A DNA stretch of 62,144 bases from Candidatus Methanoperedentaceae archaeon (GCA_003104905.1 PQAS01000009.1:1-62144), one strand, 5' to 3'. Shown: positions 46,842 to 56,080, counted from the stretch's first letter. The notes: a model not told the origin generated them from the letters alone. A program made the numbers and translations.

Positions 46842-47927
46842 ATGGATACAGTCCTTTTGAAAAACGATTTAACCTCTGAAGAAATAAATAAAATGTTTCA
46901 TCATGAGGAATATCTCAGAATAATAGTTGAGTCGTCACTGGATGGTATAACTGTTGTGGATGAACAGGGTAAATTTGAATTTGCAAACGATTCTTTTATT
47001 AGAATTATTGAATGGCCCAGGGAGGAAATACTAGGTAATGATTTTCTAAAAATAATACCCCAAGAAATGAATGAATTCATCTTCATGCAATGGAATAATG
47101 TTCAAGAAGGGATTCCAGCTGATTTTGAAACTAAAATACTTACCAAAAGTGGCGAAATAAAATATGTAAAAGTGGCCCATACACTTACAAAAATCAATGG
47201 GGAAAAGAAAGTTGTAAGTGTTGTTAAGGATATCACTGAAAATAAAAAACTTGAAGTGGCTCTCAAAGAATCGGAGGCAAAATACCGCGACCTCTTTGAA
47301 AACGCCCAGGATGCTATGTATGTAGTCGATACTGAAGGCAATTTTTTAAAAATGAATAAGGTCGGACTTCAAGGACTCGGCTATATAAGAGAGGAATTTA
47401 CGGGGATTAATATTTCGAAATTGGTCACGCCAGAGAGTCTCAAAATCGTTAAAGAGCGCCAGAAAAAGCGTCTTCTAAAAGAACTTGTGAACCAGACGGA
47501 TGTCATTGAGATGATATGTAAGAATGGTGAACATGTATGGGTTGAGGTAAAGACCAGGGAGATCAAAGATGGTGACAGAATAAAAGAAATTCATGGGATT
47601 GCACGGGATATTACTGAAAATATAAAACTAAAAAAGGAACTAAAGAAATCCAATAATCAGCGGAAATTACTATGCCATTTGATTGAAGGTTCACGAGGAG
47701 GAAAGACCCGTGCGAAAATTCTAAAACGTCTTACCGGTAAATCTTATAATGCCAATCAATTAGCAGAGGCCCTGAATATGGATTATAAAACTATCCGGCA
47801 TCATCTAAAAGTTTTAATAAGAAATGGAATTATCGTAAAAAATAACGATGGATATACTGATGTATATAATATTTCAAAAAATATTGAATCGGATTTGAAT
47901 GACATTGATCAAGAAATCCTTTCATGA
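46842..47927 (+). CDS. PAS-PAS winged-helix regulator
   Basis: 361 residues: PAS domain 1 (about 22-140), PAS domain 2 (about 143-265, with DLFENAQDAMYVVDTEGNF), a short coiled coil and a C-terminal ArsR-like winged helix (about 285-350; NANQLAEALNMDYKTIRHHLKVL). A soluble one-component sensor, perhaps for redox or a small ligand. An aaaggga box precedes the ATG. A 25-bp tandem repeat follows the gene. Confidence 0.85.
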   Translation: MDTVLLKNDLTSEEINKMFHHEEYLRIIVESSLDGITVVDEQGKFEFANDSFIRIIEWPREEILGNDFLKIIPQEMNEFIFMQWNNVQEGIPADFETKILTKSGEIKYVKVAHTLTKINGEKKVVSVVKDITENKKLEVALKESEAKYRDLFENAQDAMYVVDTEGNFLKMNKVGLQGLGYIREEFTGINISKLVTPESLKIVKERQKKRLLKELVNQTDVIEMICKNGEHVWVEVKTREIKDGDRIKEIHGIARDITENIKLKKELKKSNNQRKLLCHLIEGSRGGKTRAKILKRLTGKSYNANQLAEALNMDYKTIRHHLKVLIRNGIIVKNNDGYTDVYNISKNIESDLNDIDQEILS

Positions 47928-47936
47928 TTCATCAAA

Positions 47937-47986
47937 AAGTCTTTATAACATTAACCTAAAGAAGTCTTTATAACATTAATCTAAAG
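47937..47986. repeat. 25-bp tandem direct repeat
   Basis: Two adjacent 25-bp copies (47937-47961 and 47962-47986) with one mismatch; each contains CTTTATAA, TATA-like. They begin 10 nt after the PAS regulator stop. The remaining bases to 48122 show no gene or other structure I can support. Confidence 0.7.
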
Positions 47987-48122
47987 AATAGATTGGCCTT
48001 TGCAGAAAGGGATACCACCCCCCTTCCATACCACATTTTTTTCCTGCAAGGCATTAATTAGGATTCTGGTATTTAAATGACTTTTCCCGAACTTTACCCC
48101 AGTACCTCTATGGCAATTTAGT

Positions 48123-48590
48123 TCAACCGTGGTAAAAAGTGGGTTCTTCTTTTTTCTTCTGCGCCTGCTGGAAATTGATGACAGGAATAGGCATCGAGGG
48201 CGGCAGCCCCAGGGACTTTGAGAGCAATAGCGCAAGAGGTGCAAGATTTGCTACCATTGTGTTTGCAAGCTCATTCTGTATATCACCAGGCGCATTTCCT
48301 GAGTCCCATTTTTCTTTCAGGGACTTCAGATCCTCATCGCTGTAATAATCAGTTACACCTTCAAACCTGATGTGCCCGATGTTAGGACTGAGATAATTGA
48401 TAGCAAAAGTGTACTCAATCCTTAATACTGATTTTTCCCCGAATGGAGTGTGTTGGGCAACCACTGATGGATTCTTAAGATTTACATCATAATTTATATT
48501 GATATTCTTATATTTTCGAATATCCTCAGAAGTTGAATAAACTTTGGATTCCACATTTGTAAGCTGGAAGTTTAAAATCATGTTTCTCAT
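48123..48590 (-). CDS. SecB-like small protein (tentative)
   Basis: 155 residues. The start NFQLTNVESKVY, central FxxNYLSPNIGHIRFEG and a GLPPSMPIP tail recall SecB-like chaperones described in archaea (for example MJ0357-type). The C-terminus is Gln/Lys-rich. The ATG at 48590 is preferred because a start 20 codons upstream would overlap cooC. Family assignment is by pattern only; a distinct domain with a similar fold is possible. Confidence 0.45.
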   Translation of the reverse strand: MRNMILNFQLTNVESKVYSTSEDIRKYKNININYDVNLKNPSVVAQHTPFGEKSVLRIEYTFAINYLSPNIGHIRFEGVTDYYSDEDLKSLKEKWDSGNAPGDIQNELANTMVANLAPLALLLSKSLGLPPSMPIPVINFQQAQKKKEEPTFYHG

Positions 48591-48627
48591 AGTTATTATG
48601 CTTTCATAAGATAATAAATTATTCCTT

Positions 48628-49377
48628 CTAAAACCCCATATTCCGTGCAATCTCTCCTGTTGCTATTAGCGCTCCGGAATCCTCCGGCAATTCAACAAGA
48701 GGTCTTCCCTCAAGGTCAAATCTGGCAAGAACCTCATCAAATGGCACAATACCAGCAAGGTCCATCTTCAATTCACGGGCATATTTCTCTATCTGCACCC
48801 GGTTTTCCAGAGTAACCTTATTCGCAATCACATGCATTTGTTTGACATTAAGGTTGAGTGACTTTGCAAGCTCCCGTATCCTTTCTGCTGTTTGAAGACC
48901 GCGGCGCGAGCCGTCAGTGACTACAAGAAGTTCATCCACATCCCTGATTATCCGCCGCGAGAGGTGTTCAAGCCCTGCCGCAGTATCTATTATCGTGATG
49001 TCATAATTCTTGAAAATCCTGTCCATTATGCCGCGAAGAAGATTATTTGCAAAGCAGTAGCAGCCCGAACCCTCAGGCCGCCCCATCACGAGAAGGTCGA
49101 AACGCGGCATCTCGGTTAGAACTTCATAAACCTTTGATTCAAGCAGGCTCTCCTTATTAGTATCGGGGGGCAGCTTATCCCGTTCCTGCAGCATGAATTC
49201 ACGCATATCCCCTATTGTTTTATCAACTTTTACACCCAGCACATCGGGCAGATTGGAATCCGGGTCTGCATCGATAGCAAGTAGAGTTTTTTTCCCTTTT
49301 GAGATATGCCTTATGAGCATCCCGGCTACGGCGGTTTTACCTGTTCCGCCCTTACCTGTTATTGCGATTATTTTCAC
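48628..49377 (-). CDS. cooC: CooC-type nickel-insertion ATPase
   Basis: 249-residue MinD/SIMIBI ATPase with the deviant Walker A GKGGTGKT (8-15) and switch I DADPDSNLPDVLG. The CooC-specific GRPEGSGCYCFANNLLR holds C106 and C108, which bind Ni/Zn at the dimer interface. CooC inserts nickel into carbon monoxide dehydrogenase. No CODH gene is in this window, so it acts in trans. Confidence 0.9.
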   Translation of the reverse strand: MKIIAITGKGGTGKTAVAGMLIRHISKGKKTLLAIDADPDSNLPDVLGVKVDKTIGDMREFMLQERDKLPPDTNKESLLESKVYEVLTEMPRFDLLVMGRPEGSGCYCFANNLLRGIMDRIFKNYDITIIDTAAGLEHLSRRIIRDVDELLVVTDGSRRGLQTAERIRELAKSLNLNVKQMHVIANKVTLENRVQIEKYARELKMDLAGIVPFDEVLARFDLEGRPLVELPEDSGALIATGEIARNMGF

Positions 49378-49562
49378 GTGTCATCACTTTGATTTTCATA
49401 CGCTTTGTTTGTATTAAATATCACCTGTTTAAGGCGCTCTTGTTTTAAGTTGAGATTCCAAAATTATGGGACTATAAAATATGATATTACCAAAAATTAT
49501 TTATGCTGGTAATACTTTATGGTCATAAATAGAACCCACAGTAATAATATGGTGATAAAACA

Positions 49563-50372
49563 ATGTTAGGCGGATTCAATGAAGAACAAATAAGAAGATA
49601 CTCGCGTCATATCATATTGCCGGAAGTAGGCGGAAAAGGACAAAAAAAACTGCTCTCATCAAAGGTATTATGCATCGGGGCAGGCGGTCTTGGCGCCCCG
49701 ATAATCGAATACCTGGCGGCAGCAGGCATCGGAACTATTGGTATTATCGATGATGACACTGTGGATCTGAGCAATCTCCAGAGACAGGTAATCCACGGAG
49801 GCAATGTGGGAAAACCCAAAGCTGAATCCGCAAAACAATTCGTTAATAACCTGAATCCTGATATTGAAGTAAAAATATACGTGGAACGGCTGAATGCCAA
49901 TAATGTTATCGATATTTTCAAAGAATATGACATCATTGTTGATGGTTCTGATAATTTTGCAACAAGATATCTTGTAAACGATGCATGCGTTATCACAAAT
50001 AAACCTCTGTCTCACGGCAGTATCTACAGGTTCGAGGGGCAGGTAACAACAATCATTCCTCATAAAGGGCCATGCTATCGGTGCTTATTTGAACATGCGC
50101 CTCCTCCGGGAATGGTGCCCAGCTGCCAGGAAGCCGGTGTACTTGGAGTTCTCCCCGGGATAATCGGTGTCATACAGGCTACGGAAGTTGTCAAATATCT
50201 CCTTGGAATCGGTGAACTGCTTGTGGGGCGCCTCATTTATTATGATGCGCTAAACATGACTTTCCAGGAGATCAAGATGAGATGGAACAAGACCTGCCCG
50301 ATTTGCGGCGAAAAACCCAGGATAACCTCGATACAGGAAGAGATATATGGTGATTCATGCAGAATATGGTGA
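49563..50372 (+). CDS. moeB: MoeB/ThiF-family E1-like adenylyltransferase
   Basis: 269 residues: ATP site GAGGLGAP (39-46), SDNFATRYLVND (129-140), Zn cysteines C171/C174 and C245/C248, and candidate thioester Cys C188 in PSCQEAGVLG. It adenylates the C-terminal Gly of a ubiquitin-like sulfur carrier or acts in sulfur transfer. It is the first gene of a tight operon with TusA- and DsrE-family proteins; partner carrier (MoaD/SAMP) not in the window. Confidence 0.9.
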   Translation: MLGGFNEEQIRRYSRHIILPEVGGKGQKKLLSSKVLCIGAGGLGAPIIEYLAAAGIGTIGIIDDDTVDLSNLQRQVIHGGNVGKPKAESAKQFVNNLNPDIEVKIYVERLNANNVIDIFKEYDIIVDGSDNFATRYLVNDACVITNKPLSHGSIYRFEGQVTTIIPHKGPCYRCLFEHAPPPGMVPSCQEAGVLGVLPGIIGVIQATEVVKYLLGIGELLVGRLIYYDALNMTFQEIKMRWNKTCPICGEKPRITSIQEEIYGDSCRIW

Positions 50373-50377
50373 AAAAT

Positions 50378-50602
50378 ATGACTATTGAACTTGACCTGAA
50401 GGGTGAGGTTTGTCCTTACACCTTCGTAAAAACAAAACTAAAACTTGAAGAAGTAGAAAGCGGCGAGGAACTGGTCGTGTATTTTGACCATGCTCCTGCC
50501 GTTGAGAATGTGCCCAGAAGCCTGAAAAATGAAGGACATAAGATAATGGGGATCGAGCAAACAGGCGACCATCTATGGAAAGTAAGGATAAGAAAAACAT
50601 GA
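50378..50602 (+). CDS. tusA: TusA-family sulfur carrier
   Basis: 74 residues with the sulfur-bearing Cys in GEVCPYTFVKTKLKLEEV (C12). The usual CPxP is CPYT here. The ATG at 50378 has a ggtga box and starts 6 nt after the moeB stop; earlier in-frame starts would overlap moeB. It ends in an ATGA overlap with the first DsrE-like gene. Confidence 0.88.
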   Translation: MTIELDLKGEVCPYTFVKTKLKLEEVESGEELVVYFDHAPAVENVPRSLKNEGHKIMGIEQTGDHLWKVRIRKT

Positions 50603-50901
50603 AACTGGGTATCCTCCTGACCACAAGCCCTGAAAATGAAAATACCAATACTGTTATTGAAATAAGCAAAGCAGCAAGGCATGAAGGTCATGATGTTTCT
50701 ATTTTCCTGATGTACGATGGCGTCTATAATGTGAATACAAAAGATTTTGCAGGATTGGCCGAGAAGGGCGTGGAAATAGCAATATGTGCATTTAATGCCG
50801 AACAGAGAAAAGTTGCTAAAGTGGATGGCATATTATTTGGAAGCCAGTATGACCATGCCTGCATTGCGAGTGATGTTGACAGGTTCATATCGTTCGGGTG
50901 A
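50599..50901 (+). CDS. DsrE-family sulfur-transfer protein
   Basis: 100 residues with the DsrE/TusD fold: GILLTTSPENENTNTVIEISKAA and the SIFLMYDGVY motif; a Cys in AICAFNAEQR is a candidate persulfide site. The start overlaps tusA as ATGA. Member of a DsrE/F/H-like set passing sulfane sulfur from TusA. Confidence 0.85.
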   Translation: MKLGILLTTSPENENTNTVIEISKAARHEGHDVSIFLMYDGVYNVNTKDFAGLAEKGVEIAICAFNAEQRKVAKVDGILFGSQYDHACIASDVDRFISFG

Positions 50902-50904
50902 AAT

Positions 50905-51249
50905 ATGAAGAATATCTCAGTAATCATCAGAAACCTGCCTTTCAATACGCACAAAAACGCCGAAGCTCTTCGCATGAGCGTTGGATTGACACTTCGTGAG
51001 GATAAGGTAACAGTTATTTTCATGGATGACGGGGTTTATACTGCAACCCGCACAAAGCCTGAAATTATCAATATTCCTCCCCCTGTCAGGGAATTCGGGG
51101 CGCTCACAATGCTTAAATGCAAAATGATCGCAGATAAATCATCATTGGAAAAAAGGGGGATCAAGGAATTGATCGAGAATATACACATCCTTGAACGAGA
51201 CGAGATAGTTCGAACAATAAGCGAATCAGACATTATTATACCATTCTAA
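50905..51249 (+). CDS. DsrE/DsrF-like protein
   Basis: 114 residues, again with an IFMDDGVY motif and a single Cys in MLKCKMIAD near the middle. It starts 3 nt after the previous stop. Probably the TusC/DsrF-like subunit of the heteromeric sulfur relay. Confidence 0.82.
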   Translation: MKNISVIIRNLPFNTHKNAEALRMSVGLTLREDKVTVIFMDDGVYTATRTKPEIINIPPPVREFGALTMLKCKMIADKSSLEKRGIKELIENIHILERDEIVRTISESDIIIPF

Positions 51250-51268
51250 ATTTTAGGATATTCTAATT

Positions 51269-51526
51269 ATGAAAATACTCCATATTATCCGGAACCCAAA
51301 TGATGCCACACCCATTGAAATTGCAAAAGCCCAGGGCAGGGAACATGAAGTGGCCGTTCTACTGATGCATGACGGGGTATACGCAAATCCCGGATATGAT
51401 GCAAAAATTCAAGTTTATGTCTGTACAGCTGATGCCCTTGCAAGAGGAGTTATGGGGCATGAATGTGTGGATTACAAACAGATAGCAAAGATGCTGTTTG
51501 AATATGACAAAGTCATTTCCTGGTAA
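51269..51526 (+). CDS. DsrH/TusB-like protein
   Basis: 85 residues with the VLLMHDGVYANPG motif and Cys in VYVCTADALARG. Size and order (TusA, E, F, H) match a TusBCD/DsrEFH module. Its stop abuts the convergent manC gene. Confidence 0.82.
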   Translation: MKILHIIRNPNDATPIEIAKAQGREHEVAVLLMHDGVYANPGYDAKIQVYVCTADALARGVMGHECVDYKQIAKMLFEYDKVISW

Positions 51527-52903
51527 TTAGATCCTTCCGAAATCGTCCTCAAATCTCTCAATATCATCCTCTCCCACATAATCTCCAAGCTGAACTTCTA
51601 TGATCTCAAGCGGTATGGTCCCGGGATTTGATAACCTGTGTTTTATTCCCGCTTTTATGAAAGTGCTTTCTCCCTGACGTAAATAAAATTCTTTATCATC
51701 AATCCGGATCCAGGCCATTCCTTTTACTACCACCCAGTGTTCACTACGGTGATTGTGTAATTGAAGACTCAGTTTCTTGCCCGGTGTCACTGTAATATTC
51801 TTGATCTTATGTCTTTCTGAGTCATCCATTATCGTATATGAACCCCATGGCCTGTAAACCGTCAGGTGGAACAATGCTTTTTGATTATTCTGGTTCTTAA
51901 GTGAGGTAACTATCTCCTTAACTTTCTGGCAGCTTTTCCTGGGGCAAACCAGAAGTGCATCAGTTGTATCAACCACAACCATATCATTTATATCAATAAG
52001 TGATACGATCTTGTCTTTCCTGGAATATATGAGATTTCCACTGGAATTCAATGAAACTTCATCGCAATTGTAGGAGGCATTTCCCTGCTCATTCTTACCA
52101 GCTTCCTGGAATATTGAATCAAAGTCGCCAAGATCACTCCATTTATGTTCAAGCCTGACAACAGCTACTTTATCCGATTTTTCCATAATGCCATAGTCAA
52201 TGGAAATGGAAGGGATTTTATCGTAAATCTGTTCGATATTCTTGCCTTTTTGTTTGAAAGCCGCTAGAATATCCGGCGCATGTGTTTTGAGTTCCCTGAA
52301 GAAAACTCCCGTATCGAACATGAACATGCCGCTGTTCCAGAGACATTTTTCCTGTACGAATTTTTTTGCAGCCTCCAATCCGGGTTTTTCCCTGAATTCA
52401 AGAACTTTCGAACCTATTTCCAGATTCTTCCCCGGTTTTATGTAACCATAACCTGTATGAGGAGATACGGGTGTAATCCCAAAAGTTACAAGAAATTGAG
52501 AACACAATTTTTCCGCGTTTTTAATTTGTTCCATGGCCGCCATATCAAGTATATGATCCGAAGGGAAAATACCAACAGAGCATTTGCCATATTTCTTTTT
52601 TATCTCATTCATACCGAAACATATTGCCGGGAGTGTATTTTTCCCCTGGGGTTCGATTAATATGTTTTCCTGGGAAGCATCAATCCCGATTTCTTCCATT
52701 TGTCCTGAGACAAAAAATTTCTGGTTTACATTTGTGACAACAAATATTTCGGAAGGATCTGACAACTTAAGGCATCGCAACACTGTATTCTGGAAAAAGG
52801 AAGTTTTTTCAAGTTTCAGGAACTGCTTGGGATTTTGTTCACGGCTCAAAGGCCACAGGCGGGTGCCTGAACCTCCTGCAAGTATTATAGATTTAATAGT
52901 CAT
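51527..52903 (-). CDS. manC: Mannose-1-phosphate guanylyltransferase / mannose-6-phosphate isomerase
   Basis: 458-residue bifunctional enzyme: an N-terminal nucleotidyltransferase with GGSGTRLWPLSREQNPKQ (11-28), and a C-terminal cupin isomerase domain (about 350-455; PWGSYTIMDDSERHKIK, HNHRSEHW metal ligands). It makes GDP-mannose for surface glycans. It overlaps purP by ATGA. Confidence 0.93.
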   Translation of the reverse strand: MTIKSIILAGGSGTRLWPLSREQNPKQFLKLEKTSFFQNTVLRCLKLSDPSEIFVVTNVNQKFFVSGQMEEIGIDASQENILIEPQGKNTLPAICFGMNEIKKKYGKCSVGIFPSDHILDMAAMEQIKNAEKLCSQFLVTFGITPVSPHTGYGYIKPGKNLEIGSKVLEFREKPGLEAAKKFVQEKCLWNSGMFMFDTGVFFRELKTHAPDILAAFKQKGKNIEQIYDKIPSISIDYGIMEKSDKVAVVRLEHKWSDLGDFDSIFQEAGKNEQGNASYNCDEVSLNSSGNLIYSRKDKIVSLIDINDMVVVDTTDALLVCPRKSCQKVKEIVTSLKNQNNQKALFHLTVYRPWGSYTIMDDSERHKIKNITVTPGKKLSLQLHNHRSEHWVVVKGMAWIRIDDKEFYLRQGESTFIKAGIKHRLSNPGTIPLEIIEVQLGDYVGEDDIERFEDDFGRI

Positions 52904-54054
52904 GTGACGATCTCGTCCAATCTTTCCATCTCGATCGCCCTTCTGATTTCCATTGCCATGCGGCGCCCTGTACTCATGGGTTTGCGCCAGAGGGTGTTAC
53001 CGTAAGGATGCCCCACAGAAACGTGAACATTCGTTCCTCCGCCAACGCGAGGCGCCACGTCATAAACATAGAAATTCAGGTCTTTGTCAACACATGTCTG
53101 GAGGCAAAAAGGCCCGATAATCCCGGGCTTATAATATTTCTGGGTTGCCTTTACATATTTCTCGGTAAGTTCAAATGCATCCTCCAGTAAGGATTCACGC
53201 AGTGTTGCTGAATTGTGGCCGCAAACCGTATATTCGGGAGTAATCTGGCGTTCATTCAGCGATATCTGCTGGGGAGCAGGAAGCCGCACATGTCCGTCAA
53301 GGCTTGTCTCAAAGCGCCAGTCAATACCAAGAAGTTCTATTCTGCTCATCTTTTCCTCAAGGGGCGAATAAAACATATCGAGGTTAAAAACAGGCCCTAT
53401 GATATATCTCTCAATTCTGGCTTCAGAAAGCGATTCTTTTGTGATAACGCCCTGTTTCAGGAAAGCACCTGATTTTTTCTTGTATTCATCATAAGAAGCT
53501 GCAGTGAAGAACCCGCGTTCAAGTTTCTTGACAGCATGAGGTAATTTTACCATGACAAGACTGTCGATATCTTCCGGATTATTGATCTTCTCAGGATACG
53601 GAAGTCCTGCTTTTTCCAGAAGCCAGTAATAATCCCGCTCCTCGCCCCGCTCTTCGCTTCGAAGAAGGTTACGGCTTCCGAACATCGGAACTTTGAAATT
53701 ATTTTCAATTTCATCTATCCCGCAATAGGAAGTAAAAGAGCGGTTGGGAATGAAAATCGTATTTTTATCCCTCATCTTTTTCTGGTTCCCAGGCTTCATT
53801 ATTTCATTAAATTTTGAATAAACATCAGCGTTGTCGACTATCCCCCGGATGAGATTGCCATTTTTCCTCTCTGACTTGAAGTATTGTGTGTAGGTCTTTT
53901 CACGTCCCTTCTCACATACTGCATATGTTTTGAATCCTTCCTCTATTGCCCCGTCACATACGTCGAGCGCCGAATGCGATGCCAGTACCCCAACCGTGGT
54001 TTCACCGATATCATATTCGCATAGCAGATCTGTTATCTCCTTCCTTTCTATCAT
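52900..54054 (-). CDS. purP: FAICAR synthetase PurP
   Basis: 384-residue ATP-grasp enzyme that makes 5-formaminoimidazole-4-carboxamide ribonucleotide from AICAR, formate and ATP in archaeal purine biosynthesis. PurP signatures are visible: GVLASHSALDVCDGA near the N-terminus, MFGSRNLLRSEE and YVYDVAPRVGGGTNVH near the C-terminus. Length is normal. The downstream manC start overlaps the stop. Confidence 0.92.
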   Translation of the reverse strand: MIERKEITDLLCEYDIGETTVGVLASHSALDVCDGAIEEGFKTYAVCEKGREKTYTQYFKSERKNGNLIRGIVDNADVYSKFNEIMKPGNQKKMRDKNTIFIPNRSFTSYCGIDEIENNFKVPMFGSRNLLRSEERGEERDYYWLLEKAGLPYPEKINNPEDIDSLVMVKLPHAVKKLERGFFTAASYDEYKKKSGAFLKQGVITKESLSEARIERYIIGPVFNLDMFYSPLEEKMSRIELLGIDWRFETSLDGHVRLPAPQQISLNERQITPEYTVCGHNSATLRESLLEDAFELTEKYVKATQKYYKPGIIGPFCLQTCVDKDLNFYVYDVAPRVGGGTNVHVSVGHPYGNTLWRKPMSTGRRMAMEIRRAIEMERLDEIVT

Positions 54055-54101
54055 ATTTCACCTGTAAGTTTTAGAAGTCTATGAATGTTACGCTCTCGTA
54101 T

Positions 54102-54836
54102 TTATTTTTTGTTTTCAGCTATAATTATATTTGAACGACCTTTCTTTATCTTCTTGATCAGACCCCTATCTTCAAGGTCAGCTATCATGAGGCTTACCTT
54201 TGCTTCGCCATATAGCACTTCTTTTCTCAGGTCCTTTTGAGTTGTTCTTCCGCCTTTTTTCAATATAATATCATATAATTCTTTTAAGTCATCCGGAAGT
54301 TCACCACCGCTGACGGTTTTTTCTTCCGGGAGTACACCTGTCTCTGGAATAACTTTCTTTTTTTTCTTTAGAATATAGAAAATAATAATCGAAATAATAA
54401 TTAAAGCCGCCAGGATGATGTAATTCGTATAATCCGTTTCATCTGTCTCAATTTCCCCTGTAAGATTTATATCACCGAGATATTCTAATTCAGAATCAAT
54501 AGGCGGAAAAAGAATAAGGTCAAGGTTCCTTGATTCATCGGGTTTGCTTATATTGATCTTCTCTTCGCCTGTAAATTCCAGAATATTAGTTTCATTATAT
54601 AATTTGGCTTTTATGACATACCTTCCGGGAGAAACATTAAAAAAATATGTTCCATCCACAGACACTTTGTATTGCGCCCTGGTGGAATTTTCTTCGACTT
54701 CAACTATTACGTTCTTGAGAGGTTTCTCAAAGTCCGAAAAATCATATATAGAACCATATACCTTTGCGGCTTGTGCGCTAAAAATAAGGCAGGTTATCAG
54801 AAAGATCGATAGAATTAATCCTCTTCTATTGAACAC
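54102..54836 (-). CDS. Membrane-anchored winged-helix regulator with carboxypeptidase-regulatory-like domain
   Basis: 244 residues: signal peptide (1-23), an extracytoplasmic beta domain resembling the carboxypeptidase regulatory/transthyretin fold (YGSIYDFSDFEKPLKNVIVEV), one helix (about 137-158), a KKKKK stop-transfer and a winged HTH (about 185-240). Same plan as 39324-40460. It is divergent from the coiled-coil envelope protein and may regulate it. Confidence 0.78.
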   Translation of the reverse strand: MFNRRGLILSIFLITCLIFSAQAAKVYGSIYDFSDFEKPLKNVIVEVEENSTRAQYKVSVDGTYFFNVSPGRYVIKAKLYNETNILEFTGEEKINISKPDESRNLDLILFPPIDSELEYLGDINLTGEIETDETDYTNYIILAALIIISIIIFYILKKKKKVIPETGVLPEEKTVSGGELPDDLKELYDIILKKGGRTTQKDLRKEVLYGEAKVSLMIADLEDRGLIKKIKKGRSNIIIAENKK

Positions 54837-55028
54837 ATATTCTAATTTTAAAATATAGTATATATAGTTATTTATAAAGCTAAAAAGACGTTTATAATGT
54901 TTTATAAAGAATTATCAAGCATATAAAAACTTAAATTTTTAATCACATAAAAGTATATTTATATGTTCAGACATTATACTATTGGGTATAATCGCGAAAG
55001 CGATTGGAAGAATAGAAGGAGGAAAAAT

Positions 55029-56069
55029 ATGAAACCCACAAAAATATCAGGGATATTTACAGCCTTGATTCTGGCGATGTTCATCCTTAGCTTATTCTCA
55101 GGAAATGTTGCCGCACAGGAAGCAAACCGGGAAAAAGCAGTTAAGGAACAGATTGAAAATGCAAAGGAACAATACAAGATAAACAAGGAAAAGTACGAAA
55201 ATACAAGAGAACAATACCAGACAAACAAGGAAAAGTACGAAAATACAAGAGAACAATTGGATGATGCAAGAAATCTCTTTGAGAAGGCTAAGAGATCAAT
55301 AGACGCGAAAAACAATAAATCCGATGTCAGGTCAAATGAAGAGTTAATGCAAAAAGCCAGGGAGTATATTCTCAAGGCAATCGATCATACCGAAGCGCAG
55401 CTTCAGGTAATGAAGAACAGGCTCGATAATAGTGAAAATCGCGGGATAACGGCCTCAGATGCGGCAAAGATCATCGATGCCCATACGGCCCAGCTTGAAG
55501 ACTTGAAAGTAAAAGTCAACAACGCCACTACTATACAGGAGATAAGGGACACCCATAAAGAACTTGCAGGAATTGTAGCTAAAATAAATCTTGAAACACG
55601 GTATTTCATCGGAACAGTGTTGAACCAGAGGATAGACAATTTCATCAACCGGGCAGATAACGTCTCTGTAAAAGTGGATGATGCTATTGCTAAACTAGAA
55701 GCACAGGGCAAGGATGCAACAGACCTTAAAGCTGAAGCTGTGGATTTCAAGAATAAATTAGAAGAAGCAAAAGATATCCAGGCGAAAACAATTGCTTTGT
55801 TCACGACACATTCCGGATTTGCTGCAGATGGCACTGTAACAAATGAAATGGATGCCAGGAATTTCCTCAAACAGGCAAATGAACTGCAAAGAGAAAACAT
55901 CAAGAAATTGAAAGAAGCGGGAAGACAGTTAATTAATTTCGGCAGGGATTTCAGGAAACTTGTTGGCCCAAATGTGAAAGTCAACGATAAAGGTGACCTG
56001 GAAGTAGATGGCGGAGCCACCACAACTCTCATAGGTGGAGCAACTGCAACGCTTACCCAGGAAGATTAG
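55029..56069 (+). CDS. Secreted coiled-coil protein
   Basis: 346 residues: signal peptide ending near VAA/Q (about 1-29), then a long charged helical region (about 30-320) with strong coiled-coil pattern and few Gly/Pro, and a Gly/Thr-rich end. Residues about 47-74 are a 14-residue (two-heptad) direct repeat (EQYKINKEKYENTR / EQYQTNKEKYENTR). The ATG at 55029 has a gaaggagg box. It lies 11 nt before a lipoprotein gene. Probably a structural envelope protein; no family recognised. Confidence 0.75.
   Translation: MKPTKISGIFTALILAMFILSLFSGNVAAQEANREKAVKEQIENAKEQYKINKEKYENTREQYQTNKEKYENTREQLDDARNLFEKAKRSIDAKNNKSDVRSNEELMQKAREYILKAIDHTEAQLQVMKNRLDNSENRGITASDAAKIIDAHTAQLEDLKVKVNNATTIQEIRDTHKELAGIVAKINLETRYFIGTVLNQRIDNFINRADNVSVKVDDAIAKLEAQGKDATDLKAEAVDFKNKLEEAKDIQAKTIALFTTHSGFAADGTVTNEMDARNFLKQANELQRENIKKLKEAGRQLINFGRDFRKLVGPNVKVNDKGDLEVDGGATTTLIGGATATLTQED
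55167..55250 (+). repeat. 42-bp tandem duplication inside coiled-coil gene
   Basis: Two 42-bp copies, 14 codons each (two heptads), differ at only a few bases near their starts. The in-frame duplication preserves coiled-coil register. Confidence 0.85.
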
Positions 56070-56080
56070 AGGAGGATAAA

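Noticed and set aside
48628-49377. CODH operon inferred from cooC
   Set aside because: No cooS/cdh genes are in the window; only the maturation ATPase is present.
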